Shown: positions 50,367-58,702, numbered from the stretch's first letter. The stretch is 64,000 nt of DNA from Mycobacterium sp. JS623 (GCF_000328565.1 NC_019966.1:868001-932000), one strand, 5' to 3'. Program-made: numbers and translations. Notes: a model not told the origin generated them from the letters alone.

Positions 50367-51212
50367 CTAGATCGCGCGATGCCTGCCGTTGATGATGGTG
50401 GTGTGCGCTTCTTCGAAGGCCGTGTCGACGTTGTTGTGATTGTTGGCCACGGCCATGTTGTTGGTGTCGTGGTTGTACTGGTCGCGGTAGCGCTCGCGCA
50501 GGTCGTCGGCGGCCGCGCGGACACGGTTGATCTCCACGCGCAGCACGTCCTCGCGGCTCTCACTGGCCGCGTAGTGGTAGTAGGTCAACAGATGGCGCAG
50601 CAGCTCGAGCTTCTGCTTCTCCTGGCGGGCCAGATCGTGTGTGGTGAGCAGCTCGAGGCGCTCGACCGGATGCAGCGTCGCCCAGTCCAACACCGCAGAG
50701 GACCGGAACTGTGCCCGTTTCTGCTTGGTACGCGTAGTGGACTTGGGTTGGTCGTAGTAAGTCACTGCGCCGTGGAAGCGTGACGCGATGGCCTCGCCCA
50801 GCTCACGTCGGTCCAGCGCCGAATCCCACACGATGCGCCATTCCTGCGACGGCGCCAGATATGGGATCTCGGAGGGCAGGTTCAATTCGGTGATGTCGAC
50901 GTAGCGGTCCTCGTAGGCAGTTTCGTACTTGCCGACGGTCGGCGGATTCGCGAACTCGAATCTAACGCCGTACGCCGGAGTTTTTCCGAAGTTCTTCACG
51001 ACGAGCTCGACGAGATGCCAGTCGTTGGCCGCGGGCTCCATGTACATCGCCACGTTGGGCTGCATCAGCTCCGCGGTCTGTGCCTTGGCCTGCTGGTATT
51101 GACGCCAGGCGTACACCAACGCGCCAATGCCGACCACGACCGCGAGCCATGCCGCGAGCGCCGTCCAGCCGCCGGCCGACATGCCGACCACGTGGTCTGA
51201 GAACCAATCCAC
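50367..51212 (-). CDS. Membrane-anchored protein of unknown function
   Basis: 281 residues. One N-terminal membrane helix (ALAAWLAVVVGIGALVYAW, about 18-36) is followed by a short coiled segment and a soluble domain. That domain has a beta-rich first part (NVAMYMEPAANDWHLVELVVKNFGKTPAYGVRFEF, about 52-86) typical of cytoplasmic or surface proteins with a NEAT- or Ig-like fold, and a helical second part rich in His, Arg and Asn (YNHDTNNMAVANNHNNVD). I do not recognise the family. GTG start. It lies upstream of echA3 but is separated by 43 bp containing the TetR operator. Confidence 0.65.
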   Translation of the reverse strand: MDWFSDHVVGMSAGGWTALAAWLAVVVGIGALVYAWRQYQQAKAQTAELMQPNVAMYMEPAANDWHLVELVVKNFGKTPAYGVRFEFANPPTVGKYETAYEDRYVDITELNLPSEIPYLAPSQEWRIVWDSALDRRELGEAIASRFHGAVTYYDQPKSTTRTKQKRAQFRSSAVLDWATLHPVERLELLTTHDLARQEKQKLELLRHLLTYYHYAASESREDVLRVEINRVRAAADDLRERYRDQYNHDTNNMAVANNHNNVDTAFEEAHTTIINGRHRAI

Positions 51213-51335
51213 GCACCGCAGTAAACCACGGCCCGCCGCTAACTACAGCATTCGCGAGCGTGGCGGCCGGCTCGTTGCGGAAAACCCGCAGCACAGTGGG
51301 TAAAAAGAGACAGAAGTGCCTGACGGGATCAGGGG

Positions 51336-52376
51336 TTAACTCGCGACGTTGGCAAATACTTCTCGCTCGGCGTCGACGTCAATAACCGCGACGGCGGCGG
51401 ACTCGGGCCGCGACTCCGCTTGCACCAGCCGTTCGCTGCGGGCCAGCCAGTCGGTGTCGGCCCACACCACAAGGCCCGGCAGCCGTCGCCAGTAGTCGGG
51501 GTTGGCGCGCAGATACATATCGACGCTGGCGTGCACCTGCGCGGTGGCAGGCAGCCGTCGCAGCGAAATCGCGCGTGCGCTTTCGGCCAGCGCGTCGAAT
51601 TCGGTGGGCGCAGGCGCTTCGCAGTGGCCGGCGTCGCGCACCATCAAGCCGGCCTGCACTGCGCCGTCGAGCATCCAGTCCAGCGCGATGTCCGCCAGTG
51701 GCCAGCATGCTCCCGGCCCGCCAGCCACGTCGCAGTGCGCCCCGCGGAACCAGACCTCGTCGACGCAGTCCGGCGACGACACCAGGTGGTGCGTCCCGTA
51801 GCGGCCGTCGATGGCGACCGCGTGCCGCCCTGCGACGACGCTATTGAGCGGGTCGCCCGCCAAGTGCACCCCGGGCACGCTCCTCATGTCCCAGAGCCCC
51901 AAAAACTCTACGGGAGTACCGATTTCGCGATGGCCGGCCAGCCGCGCGGCGAGCACCCGAAGCCGGCACCAATCCTGGGGGCTGCGCCGCGTCCTTGGCA
52001 CCGCATAGGCGGCGAGCACATAGTCCATCAGGTCGGGCAGCACGCCGACGGTGCCGAGCAGTCGGGCCAGGGCGTGGCCGCAGCATGCGCCGCGCCCGAC
52101 GCCGAACAGATAGATGCGATCGCCGTGGTCCCAGTTGTCGACCAGAAATTCGTATGCCTCGGCGATCGTCGCCCGCGCGTCGTCAGCGGCGGCCTGGCGC
52201 CAACGCAACTTCGCCATCGTGCTGCGGTCGGCCGCCGGCACCCGCGACCCTGGGTGGTACCACGTGACCTGTCGGTCGCTCTCATCGAGCAGACGCAGCA
52301 ACGTTTCGACGTTAGTGGCATCGCGAGGACCGGGATGGTCAGGTGCCCGGTCAAAGCACAGCACGATGTTCTTCAC
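51336..52376 (-). CDS. DUF2235 alpha/beta-hydrolase-like protein lacking the nucleophile
   Basis: 346 residues of the DUF2235 family, which includes the phospholipase-like effectors of type VI secretion. The N-terminus KNIVLCFDRAPD corresponds to the family's KNIVLLSDGTGN, and TNVETLLRLLD, VTWYHPG, AYEFLVDNWDHGDRIYLFG and AHCDVAGG all match. The nucleophile elbow, normally GFSRGA, is GVGRGA here, so the catalytic Ser is Gly and hydrolysis is doubtful. The protein could be a binding or regulatory derivative. There is no signal peptide. ATG 52376; neighbours give no context. Confidence 0.75.
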   Translation of the reverse strand: MKNIVLCFDRAPDHPGPRDATNVETLLRLLDESDRQVTWYHPGSRVPAADRSTMAKLRWRQAAADDARATIAEAYEFLVDNWDHGDRIYLFGVGRGACCGHALARLLGTVGVLPDLMDYVLAAYAVPRTRRSPQDWCRLRVLAARLAGHREIGTPVEFLGLWDMRSVPGVHLAGDPLNSVVAGRHAVAIDGRYGTHHLVSSPDCVDEVWFRGAHCDVAGGPGACWPLADIALDWMLDGAVQAGLMVRDAGHCEAPAPTEFDALAESARAISLRRLPATAQVHASVDMYLRANPDYWRRLPGLVVWADTDWLARSERLVQAESRPESAAVAVIDVDAEREVFANVAS

Positions 52377-52483
52377 GGCGACCCCCGACGGAAGTATTTA
52401 CGCTGTTAGGGATTAGTTTGCTCCGCAAAGTTGCCCGTGTCCTGCGTATCGCACTACTCGAATTGCGAATCACTGCGGATTCG

Positions 52484-53134
52484 CTACAGCGAAACGTCGC
52501 TGGGCACGGAATCCGCGATCGTGATGCCGCATCCGCGGGCGAATTCCTCTGCCGTCAGCCCATCGGCGGAGTTCATGTCGCAGCGGCCGAAGGGGGGTGC
52601 ACCCTCAGGTAGACCGCCGCCATAGCCGGAACCGTCGGTGTATTGGTGGGCGACCTTCCCCGGGTACGGCGGGTTGTGTCCGTACGCCGCGACAACCAGC
52701 CGAATGCCCGCCGGCTTGTTCGGCCACAGATTGTTCAGGTCGCCCACATTGCCGTACCCGATCACCTTGGCCGTCGAGCCGACGAACGCGCCGACGGCGT
52801 CATACGCGGCGTTGATGCCCGCCGACTGGTTGCCGCGGATCTGTCCGCCCCACGATTCGATGTCGAGCATCACCGCCATCTTCGGATGTGGCGTGCCGAC
52901 CATGTTCTTGAATGTGTCGACGGTTTGCTCCCAATTGGGCCGCCAGACAAAGTAAACGATGAACAGGACCAGCCGGTCGCTATCGGCGTTGCGCAGACAC
53001 CAGCCATAGTTGTTGACCCAGCGGCGATCTCGATGTGTGCCGTCGTTGGACCGGATGCACAGCATCGGATACGGATAACTGTCGTTGACGCCGACCTGCC
53101 ACTCGGACACATCGGCGTAGAGCGTGTCAGCCAC
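52484..53134 (-). CDS. Phage-type lysozyme-like (GH25-like) protein
   Basis: 216 residues with the text pattern of the GH25-like lysin domains found in mycobacteriophage endolysins and some mycobacterial genomes: LYADVSEWQVGVNDSYPYPMLCIRSNDGTHRD at the start, LVLFIVYFVWRPNWEQTV, MAVMLDIESWGGQIRGNQSAGINAAYDAVG, VIGYGNVGDLNNLWP, and HQYTDGSGYGGGLPEGAPPFGRCDMN at the end. The acidic residues of VSEW and LDIESW could be catalytic. There is no signal peptide, so export would need a holin or other route. No other phage genes surround it; an isolated phage-derived gene is likely. Confidence 0.75.
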   Translation of the reverse strand: MADTLYADVSEWQVGVNDSYPYPMLCIRSNDGTHRDRRWVNNYGWCLRNADSDRLVLFIVYFVWRPNWEQTVDTFKNMVGTPHPKMAVMLDIESWGGQIRGNQSAGINAAYDAVGAFVGSTAKVIGYGNVGDLNNLWPNKPAGIRLVVAAYGHNPPYPGKVAHQYTDGSGYGGGLPEGAPPFGRCDMNSADGLTAEEFARGCGITIADSVPSDVSL

Positions 53135-53153
53135 GCTTCCAGTCTGCGTGAAA

Positions 53154-54281
53154 CTACGACAAAGGCACGTCGACGCCAGCGCTCATCGGCTCGCCGTGCA
53201 CCTCGAGCGACTCGCCGGTGGTCCCCGGTGGCACATCGAAAGCGATTGCTATATCTGCACTATCGCTTGGGCGCAGGTCCGCCCAGGTGCCGTTGAGATA
53301 CGCCGTGGCCTCGTCGTCGATGTTGTACGTGGTGCCGCCGGCCTTGAGCTTCTGCAGCGTCGCGAGGAACGTGCCCTTCGAGCTACCGGAGTTCAGCACG
53401 TTCATGTGGACGATCAGGAATTCGCCCTGCGCCTTCTTCTCCACCGGTGCGTCCTGGTACTTCACTGTCGGTGCGTTCTCCACGCCGGTGATTGCGAACG
53501 TCAGCCCGCCGTCGGACGCCTGAGGCCCGGAACCCGAAGGGGCACTGGGTGATTCGGTGGCAGTTTTGGTGCCGTTGCCCCAGCCGTTGCCCGACGACGT
53601 GGTCGGTGCCGCGGACTTCGATGTGCTGGTTGGGCCTGCCGACGCCTGCGTGTCGTGGGACTTGTTGAAGAACAGGCCGTAGATGACGACGGCCACCAAC
53701 ACCGCCAGCAGCGCGGCGCACGCGGCGGCGAACTTGATGACGAGAGCGCGGCGGGGGTCCGATGCCGGTGGCTCGTCGACGGCACCGAACGACGGAGGCG
53801 GTGACGGCGGGGGTGGCGACTGCGGCTCGGTGGCCAACGTCGGTTCTGACGCTGTCGACGTCGGTTCAAAGGCCCCGTGCGGCCTCTGGATCACCGACGT
53901 GGCCTGCTCGCTAGGCGCGCTTGGCGCACTGGGCACCGCGTCCAGGTTGATCACCGCCGTCGGTCCCGGCTCAGCTTCGGGCGTCGGCTCTGGCGCAGCT
54001 TCGGGCGTCGGCTCTGGCGCAGCTTCCGCCTCGGGCGCTCGGTGCGAGCCGACGTGCTCATCGGCCGGGCGCTGCGGGACGACTGCGGTGGGCTGCTCAC
54101 TGCCAGGGACCACCGGTTCGGCGGGCGCTACCGGTTCGGGGGTGGCGGGTGCGGCGGGCGCTACCGGTTCGGGGGTGGCGGGTGCGCGGTGCTCCGTCCA
54201 CGCGGACCCGTCCCAATACCGTTGGCCGCCTGAGCCGTCGGGATCCGGATACCAACCTGCGGGGGTGGGCGGTGTGGTCAC
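53154..54281 (-). CDS. DUF2510/DUF4352 membrane protein
   Basis: 375 residues. It starts with a DUF2510 module (AGWYPDPDGSGGQRYWDGSAWTEH, about 8-31). A long Pro/Ala/Glu-rich cytoplasmic stretch follows with 12-residue near-repeats (EPVAPAAPATP; PEPTPEAAPEPTPEA). One membrane helix (LVIKFAAACAALLAVLVAVVIYGLFF, about 180-205) leads to a Ser/Thr linker and an extracellular DUF4352-like Ig domain (GLTFAITGVENAPTVKYQ...GEFLIVHMNVLNSGSSKGTFLATLQKL...AFDVPPGTTGESLEV). A common actinobacterial architecture of unknown role. The repeated DNA at 53940-54000 and 54110-54180 reflects the amino-acid repeats. Confidence 0.82.
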   Translation of the reverse strand: MTTPPTPAGWYPDPDGSGGQRYWDGSAWTEHRAPATPEPVAPAAPATPEPVAPAEPVVPGSEQPTAVVPQRPADEHVGSHRAPEAEAAPEPTPEAAPEPTPEAEPGPTAVINLDAVPSAPSAPSEQATSVIQRPHGAFEPTSTASEPTLATEPQSPPPPSPPPSFGAVDEPPASDPRRALVIKFAAACAALLAVLVAVVIYGLFFNKSHDTQASAGPTSTSKSAAPTTSSGNGWGNGTKTATESPSAPSGSGPQASDGGLTFAITGVENAPTVKYQDAPVEKKAQGEFLIVHMNVLNSGSSKGTFLATLQKLKAGGTTYNIDDEATAYLNGTWADLRPSDSADIAIAFDVPPGTTGESLEVHGEPMSAGVDVPLS

Positions 54282-54342
54282 CGCGGGAGGATAACCCGAT
54301 TCACAGAAGGCGGCGCGCCTTTTGCTCAGGCAAACGATTCCC

Positions 54343-55053
54343 TCAGGCGCCCATCAGCATGCGCCACTGATCCAGATTGCTTGCCCGATACACGTAGTTG
54401 GTCCGCTTGACCTCCGACAGCGACGCGCTGGGCTCCGCCGAATACCAATGGCCAGGAAACACCGTGGGATCGCCCGGCAACTGCGCGAGCGCCTGCAGGC
54501 TGTGATAGATCGCGTCGACGTCGCCCCCGGGGAAGTCGGTGCGCCCGCAGCCCTCCAGAAACAGCGTGTCGCCCGCGACCAGTCGTCCGTCGACCAAGAA
54601 GCACTGGCTGCCGGGCGTGTGGCCGGGGGTGTGCAGCAACTCGATGGCGATGTCGCCGACGTTGACCACATCGCCGTGCTCGTGTGCGGTCAACTCGGAC
54701 CGCGCGATGCCGGTGACACGTGAAACCCAGTCCGCCTCAAGCGAATTGACGTGGACAGGCACGCTGGTTCGCTCCAGCAGCTCGGATAGGCCCTTTAGCT
54801 CGAAGCCCATCATCGACCCGCCGACGTGGTCGGGGTGGTGGTGGGTGACCAGCACACCGGAGAGCCGCATCCCGTCGGCCTCGATCGCGTCGACCAGATC
54901 GCCGGCGGCGTAGGCCGGGTCGACGACGACGGCATCGCCGGTCTCGCGGTCTCCGATCAGGTAGGCGAAGTTGCGCATCTGGGCGGCGATCATGTCGCCG
55001 GCCGCGAAGTCGCGCCCCGAGAGCAGCTGCCGAAAGTACAGGCGGTCGGTCAT
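54343..55053 (-). CDS. Metallo-beta-lactamase-fold hydrolase (glyoxalase II-like)
   Basis: 236 residues with the complete zinc-binding set: VLVTHHHPDHVGG (HxHxDH, about 70-82), LLHTPGHTPGSQCFLVDGRLVAGDTLF (His about 142, Asp about 162) and the terminal VFPGHWYS (His about 198). This group includes glyoxalase II and persulfide dioxygenases. By position just before rpmG and hadABC it corresponds, from memory, to M. tuberculosis Rv0634c, listed as possible glyoxalase II. The substrate is unproven. It lies nine bases after the NYN gene's stop on the same strand, suggesting co-transcription. Confidence 0.88.
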   Translation of the reverse strand: MTDRLYFRQLLSGRDFAAGDMIAAQMRNFAYLIGDRETGDAVVVDPAYAAGDLVDAIEADGMRLSGVLVTHHHPDHVGGSMMGFELKGLSELLERTSVPVHVNSLEADWVSRVTGIARSELTAHEHGDVVNVGDIAIELLHTPGHTPGSQCFLVDGRLVAGDTLFLEGCGRTDFPGGDVDAIYHSLQALAQLPGDPTVFPGHWYSAEPSASLSEVKRTNYVYRASNLDQWRMLMGA

Positions 55054-55062
55054 GTGCTCAGA

Positions 55063-55926
55063 CTAGGTGGCGGTGGTCTTGAGCCGCACCAAGCGGGTGG
55101 TGCTGCTCTCGTCGAGGTCGACCAGGTCGGTGCGCGAGCGCAGGAAATCGCTGAACGACTTGAAGCCCAACGACTTTTCGGAGAACGACGGATCCATCCG
55201 CTTCATCTGTGCCTTGACCGCCGAGTTGTGCAGCCAGTCGGCGTCGTCCTTCTCGTGGCCGATCCGCAGCGCCCGCTCCAGCAGGCCTGTCGCGGCGGCC
55301 TGCGGATCGGCCTGCTCGGCGTCGTCGTCGGCTTCCTTTGCCTTGGCGCGCTTGGCCGGCCTCTTTGGCACCACGGTCGGCACGCCGGGCAGCGCGTCGT
55401 AGCTGACGAACTCGTCGCACGCGGCCGTCAGCGACCGGCTGATCGAGCCGGTGATGCCGATGCCGACGACATAGCGGCCAAGCCGCTTACAGCGCTGCGC
55501 CAGCGCGATGTAGTCCGAATCGCCGGCGACGATGACGACGTGGGTCAGGTCGGGCAACCGGAACATGTCCTCGACCGCATCGACCGCCAGCCGGATGTCC
55601 GCCCCGTTCTTGGCGTATGCGGCGGCGGGAAACAGCTGGACGAGGTCGACCGCCCTGCCAACCAATTGGCCGCGGTAGTCGGCGTTGACGTCGGCCGACC
55701 AGTCGGCGTAGGCCTTCGTCAGCACCAGCGTGCCGAACGACGACGCGAAGTCGATGATGGCGCCGACGTCGACGGTCGCTTGCGTCAGCCGCCCCGGTTG
55801 CTTGTGAAAGCCCGCCGTCCTGTCCTTCTGGAATGAGTTGCGGCCGTGCACCTGGTCGTAGCGAGAGATGACGATGTTGTCGAAGTCGAGGTAGACCGCC
55901 ACGCGGGGCGCGCCGGGTTCAGTCAC
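55063..55926 (-). CDS. NYN-domain ribonuclease-like protein with LOTUS domain
   Basis: 287 residues. An N-terminal NYN (LabA/DUF88, PIN-like) nuclease domain spans about 8-180: VAVYLDFDNIVIS, TLVLTKAYADWSADVN, GADIRLAVDAVEDMF, HVVIVAGDSDYIALAQRCKRLGRYVVGIG, containing the conserved acidic residues expected for metal-dependent RNA cleavage. A charged linker of about 40 residues precedes an OST-HTH/LOTUS-like RNA-binding domain (about 215-280: GLLERALRI...DWLHNSAVKAQMKRMDPSFSEKSLGFKSFSDFLRS). The combination suggests RNA processing. It is first in a leftward unit with the MBL hydrolase and is divergent from the tRNA-Thr gene. Confidence 0.87.
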   Translation of the reverse strand: MTEPGAPRVAVYLDFDNIVISRYDQVHGRNSFQKDRTAGFHKQPGRLTQATVDVGAIIDFASSFGTLVLTKAYADWSADVNADYRGQLVGRAVDLVQLFPAAAYAKNGADIRLAVDAVEDMFRLPDLTHVVIVAGDSDYIALAQRCKRLGRYVVGIGITGSISRSLTAACDEFVSYDALPGVPTVVPKRPAKRAKAKEADDDAEQADPQAAATGLLERALRIGHEKDDADWLHNSAVKAQMKRMDPSFSEKSLGFKSFSDFLRSRTDLVDLDESSTTRLVRLKTTAT

Positions 55927-56077
55927 GCCTCAAGGTCTATCACCTCGTCGGCAGCGGCGTGCAACGCATGGACGCATATTCCCGTCGATCTGTAGCGCGG
56001 CGAGGACCAGCAGTTTGGCGCGTTAAACCGCGAGAATGTACCCTCTTTAAGGCCCACGCCACGACTGCGCGGGCCAG

Positions 56078-56150
56078 GCCCCCTTAGCTCAGTCGGTAGA
56101 GCGTTTCCATGGTAAGGAAAAGGTCAACGGTTCGATTCCGTTAGGGGGCT
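56078..56150 (+). tRNA. trnT: tRNA-Thr (anticodon GGT)
   Basis: 73 nt. Acceptor arm GCCCCCT pairs with AGGGGGC; the D arm is TAGCTCAGTCGGTAGAGC; the anticodon stem TTTCC/GGAAA encloses loop ATGGTAA with GGT; the T arm ends GTTCGATTCC. No CCA is encoded. It is followed 44 bp later by tRNA-Met. Confidence 0.97.
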
Positions 56151-56194
56151 CGGTAGTCGCCGAGCTTTTCACCAAGGCGAAGTGGCACCCGGAT

Positions 56195-56268
56195 GGCGGT
56201 GTAGCTCAGCTGGTTAGAGCGCACGACTCATAATCGTGAGGTCGGGGGATCGAGTCCCCCCACCGCTA
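56195..56268 (+). tRNA. trnM: tRNA-Met (anticodon CAT)
   Basis: 74 nt. Acceptor GGCGGTG/CACCGCT (with one G-U pair), D arm TAGCTCAGCTGGTTAGAGC, anticodon stem CACGA/TCGTG around CTCATAA, and T arm with GATCGAGTC. The shape and standard acceptor pairing are those of an elongator rather than an initiator tRNA. No CCA is encoded. The rpmG start follows 37 bp on. Confidence 0.96.
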
Positions 56269-56305
56269 CAAGACAACGCAGATATTTGAGAAAGAGGCAC
56301 TTGAC

Positions 56306-56473
56306 GTGGCGTCCAGTACAGACGTACGGCCGAAGATCACTTTGGCGTGCGAGGTGTGCAAGCACCGTAATTACATCACCAAGAAGAACCGCCGCAACGA
56401 TCCCGACCGGCTCGAGATCAAGAAGTTCTGCCCGAACTGCGGCAAGCACCAAGCTCACAAGGAATCGCGCTAA
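56306..56473 (+). CDS. rpmG: 50S ribosomal protein L33
   Basis: 55 residues from GTG 56306, with GAAAGAGG upstream (overlapping the end of the tRNA leader). The sequence [18 protein letters not shown], then [19 protein letters not shown] and [17 protein letters not shown] is a full-length L33. Two CxxC pairs (CEVC and CPNC) are present, so this is the zinc-binding form. In mycobacteria this position before hadA is conserved (rpmG2 of M. tuberculosis, from memory); the zinc-free paralogue lies elsewhere in such genomes. Confidence 0.96.
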   Translation: MASSTDVRPKITLACEVCKHRNYITKKNRRNDPDRLEIKKFCPNCGKHQAHKESR

Positions 56474-56526
56474 CGCGCGCCAACCCGGGGGCCCTTGCCC
56501 AGGGTTGACCGAGAGGTTCATCGAAC

Positions 56527-57006
56527 GTGGGCTTGTCAAAAAGCATCGTCGGGATGCACTACCGACACCCGGACCATTACGTCGTCGGCCGGGAGAAGCT
56601 TCGCGAGTACGCCGTCGCCGTCAAGAATGACGACGCGGCTTTCTTCGACGAGAAGGCCGCAGCCGAACTCGGGCATGAGGCGCTGCCGGCCCCGTTGACG
56701 TTCATCTCGGTGTTCGGCTATCAGGCGCAGTCGGCCTTTTTCGACCACGCCAACATCGGTATCAAGGACGCGAAGATCGTCCAGGTGGATCAAGTGTTGA
56801 AGTTCCGCAAGCCCATCCACGCCGGCGACAAGCTGTACTGCGACGTCTACGTGGACTCCGTCAAGCAGGCCCACGGGACCGACATCATCGTCACCAAGAA
56901 CATCGTCACCAACGACGAGGGTGACATCGTGCAAGAGACGTACACGACCCTGGCGGGTCGTTCGGGTGAAGAGGGAGAAGAGGGCTTTTCCGATGCCATT
57001 GCGTGA
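56527..57006 (+). CDS. hadA: (3R)-hydroxyacyl-ACP dehydratase subunit HadA
   Basis: 159 residues from GTG 56527. HadA is the substrate-binding hotdog-fold subunit of the HadAB dehydratase of FAS-II, which removes water from hydroxyacyl-AcpM during mycolic acid elongation. Typical text: VGMHYRHPDHYVVGREKLREYAVAVKNDD, APLTFISVFGYQAQSAFF, IVQVDQVLKFRKPIHAGDKLYCDVYVDSV. It lacks the catalytic D-H pair, as expected, which HadB supplies. Its 3' end overlaps hadB by 14 bp. HadA-type subunits carry the cysteine and neighbouring residues targeted by thiocarlide/thioacetazone in M. tuberculosis. Confidence 0.95.
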   Translation: MGLSKSIVGMHYRHPDHYVVGREKLREYAVAVKNDDAAFFDEKAAAELGHEALPAPLTFISVFGYQAQSAFFDHANIGIKDAKIVQVDQVLKFRKPIHAGDKLYCDVYVDSVKQAHGTDIIVTKNIVTNDEGDIVQETYTTLAGRSGEEGEEGFSDAIA

Positions 57007-57421
57007 GTTCGATTCGGTGAACGTAGGTGACACGCTTCCCGAGAAGGTGATCCCGCTGACCCGGCAGGATCTGGTCAACTACGCCGGCGTATCCGGCGAC
57101 CTGAACCCCATTCACTGGGACGACGAAATCGCCAAGCAGGTCGGCCTGGACACCGCGATTGCCCACGGCATGCTGACCATGGGCCTTGGCGGCGGTTACG
57201 TGACGTCGTGGGTCGGCGATCCCGCGGCGGTGATCGAGTACAACGTCCGCTTCACCGCCGTGGTGCCCGTCCCAAATGACGGCGTCGGCGCCGAGATCGT
57301 GTTCAATGGACGCGTGAAATCTGTTGAACCCGAGACGAAGTCAGTAACTATCGCATTGTCGGCCACCACCGGGGGAAAAAAGATTTTCGGCCGCGCAGTC
57401 GCGACCGCGAAGCTGGCGTAA
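56993..57421 (+). CDS. hadB: (3R)-hydroxyacyl-ACP dehydratase subunit HadB, catalytic
   Basis: 142 residues. The catalytic hydratase-2 motif is present, with D36 and H41 in YAGVSGDLNPIHWDDE, followed by TAIAHGMLTMGLGGGYV. HadB pairs with HadA or HadC to dehydrate hydroxyacyl-AcpM in the FAS-II cycle of mycolic acid synthesis. ATG 56993 lies inside the 3' end of hadA (14-bp overlap) with GAGGGAGAAGAGGG upstream. The stop TAA is followed after three bases by the hadC start, so all three are translated from one mRNA. Confidence 0.96.
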   Translation: MPLREFDSVNVGDTLPEKVIPLTRQDLVNYAGVSGDLNPIHWDDEIAKQVGLDTAIAHGMLTMGLGGGYVTSWVGDPAAVIEYNVRFTAVVPVPNDGVGAEIVFNGRVKSVEPETKSVTIALSATTGGKKIFGRAVATAKLA

Positions 57422-57424
57422 CCG

Positions 57425-57952
57425 ATGGCACTCAAGACCGATATTCGGGGGATGGTCTGGAAGTATCCGGACACTTTTGTTGTTGGACGTGAACAGGTTC
57501 GTCAGTATGCGCGCGCCGTCAAGGCGCTCGATCCGGCCACGCATGACGACGACGCTGCGGCCGCGCTGGGTCACGACGCACTCATAGCGCCGCTCACCTT
57601 CGCCTCGATCTTCGCGGTGATGATCCAGAACCATTTCTTTCAGCACGTCGACGTCGGCCTGGAGACCATGCAGATCGTCCAGGTGGATCAGAAGTTCAAG
57701 TTCCACCGGCCGATCAAGGTTGGTGACGCGTTGACGGGAACCATGCACATCGAATCGGTCGACGAGCGGTTCGGCGCCGACATCGTCACCACCCGCAACG
57801 TCTGCACCGATGCTGACGGCGAGGTTGTGATGGAGGCCTTCACGACGCTGATGGGCCACGAGGGCGACAACTCGATTTCGGCGAAGTGGGATCCAGAGAC
57901 CGGCCAGGTTGTGCGCACTGCCGTCGCCCCGAATGGCCAGTCATCGGATTAG
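57425..57952 (+). CDS. hadC: (3R)-hydroxyacyl-ACP dehydratase subunit HadC
   Basis: 175 residues, clearly paralogous to HadA (MVWKYPDTFVVGREQVRQYARAVKALDP; APLTFASIFAVMIQNHFF; IVQVDQKFKFHRPIKVGDALTGTMHIESV). HadC replaces HadA to form HadBC, which acts on the longer meromycolate chains (established for M. tuberculosis). It has a C-terminal extension rich in charged residues (DNSISAKWDPETGQVVRT). It starts three bases after the hadB stop. The operon ends here; a tRNA-Trp gene follows after 144 bp. Confidence 0.95.
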   Translation: MALKTDIRGMVWKYPDTFVVGREQVRQYARAVKALDPATHDDDAAAALGHDALIAPLTFASIFAVMIQNHFFQHVDVGLETMQIVQVDQKFKFHRPIKVGDALTGTMHIESVDERFGADIVTTRNVCTDADGEVVMEAFTTLMGHEGDNSISAKWDPETGQVVRTAVAPNGQSSD

Positions 57953-58096
57953 TAACTAGCACGGGTGGCGCGCTACACTCGGACCTCGGGGTTTTCCCAG
58001 TCCAGCGCGCTGTCCATCGGTTACCAAACGGCCGAACGGGGAGCGCGCAAATTGTGTGAGCCCCGGTGGGTGGACCTGCCCGCAGTGCCATCCTGA

Positions 58097-58169
<73 letters not shown>

Positions 58170-58236
58170 CTCAACTGAATACTCGACAAGTGTGGACACT
58201 GGAAGGTGACCACACAACCCAGACGAAAGGCATGCG

Positions 58237-58680
58237 GTGAGTGATTCCGAGCCGGCACGCCGTGACTCGATAGGCGACGGCACCGTAACCGACAGCGTCA
58301 CTGACAGCACCGGGCAGACTGCGGTGGTGACGCGTCCGGCGCGTCCGACCGGTAAACGGTCGCGGCGCGGCGCGGTCGACGCCGAGAGCGAGGCCGTCGA
58401 CCTCGGGACGGGCACCAAGGCCGCCCCGACCAAGAATGGCGCGGGCACCGCGACGAAGACGGCCAAGAAGGCCGGCGATCGGCCGTCGCGCAACCCGATC
58501 ACGTTCGTCTGGAACTACCTGCTGCAGGTCGTCGCCGAATTGCGCAAGGTGATCTGGCCGAACCGCAAGCAGATGGTCAACTACACCGCCGTGGTGCTGG
58601 TCTTCCTGGCGTTCATGGTGGCGTTGATCGGCCTGGTCGACCTGGGCCTGGCCAAGCTCGTGATGCTGGTATTCGGCTGA
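58237..58680 (+). CDS. secE: Preprotein translocase subunit SecE
   Basis: 147 residues from GTG 58237. Only the last 65 are the SecE core: RNPITFVWNYLLQVVAELRKVIWPNRKQMVNYTAVVLVF... with the amphipathic helix and the single membrane helix. The N-terminal 80 residues are a disordered, Thr/Ala/Lys/Arg-rich extension, as in other mycobacteria. SecE clamps the SecY halves of the membrane channel. It is followed by nusG after 25 bp; together with tRNA-Trp upstream this is the conserved secE-nusG-rplK-rplA arrangement. Confidence 0.95.
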   Translation: MSDSEPARRDSIGDGTVTDSVTDSTGQTAVVTRPARPTGKRSRRGAVDAESEAVDLGTGTKAAPTKNGAGTATKTAKKAGDRPSRNPITFVWNYLLQVVAELRKVIWPNRKQMVNYTAVVLVFLAFMVALIGLVDLGLAKLVMLVFG

Positions 58681-58702
58681 CGAGCGAACTAGAGAGGACT
58701 GA

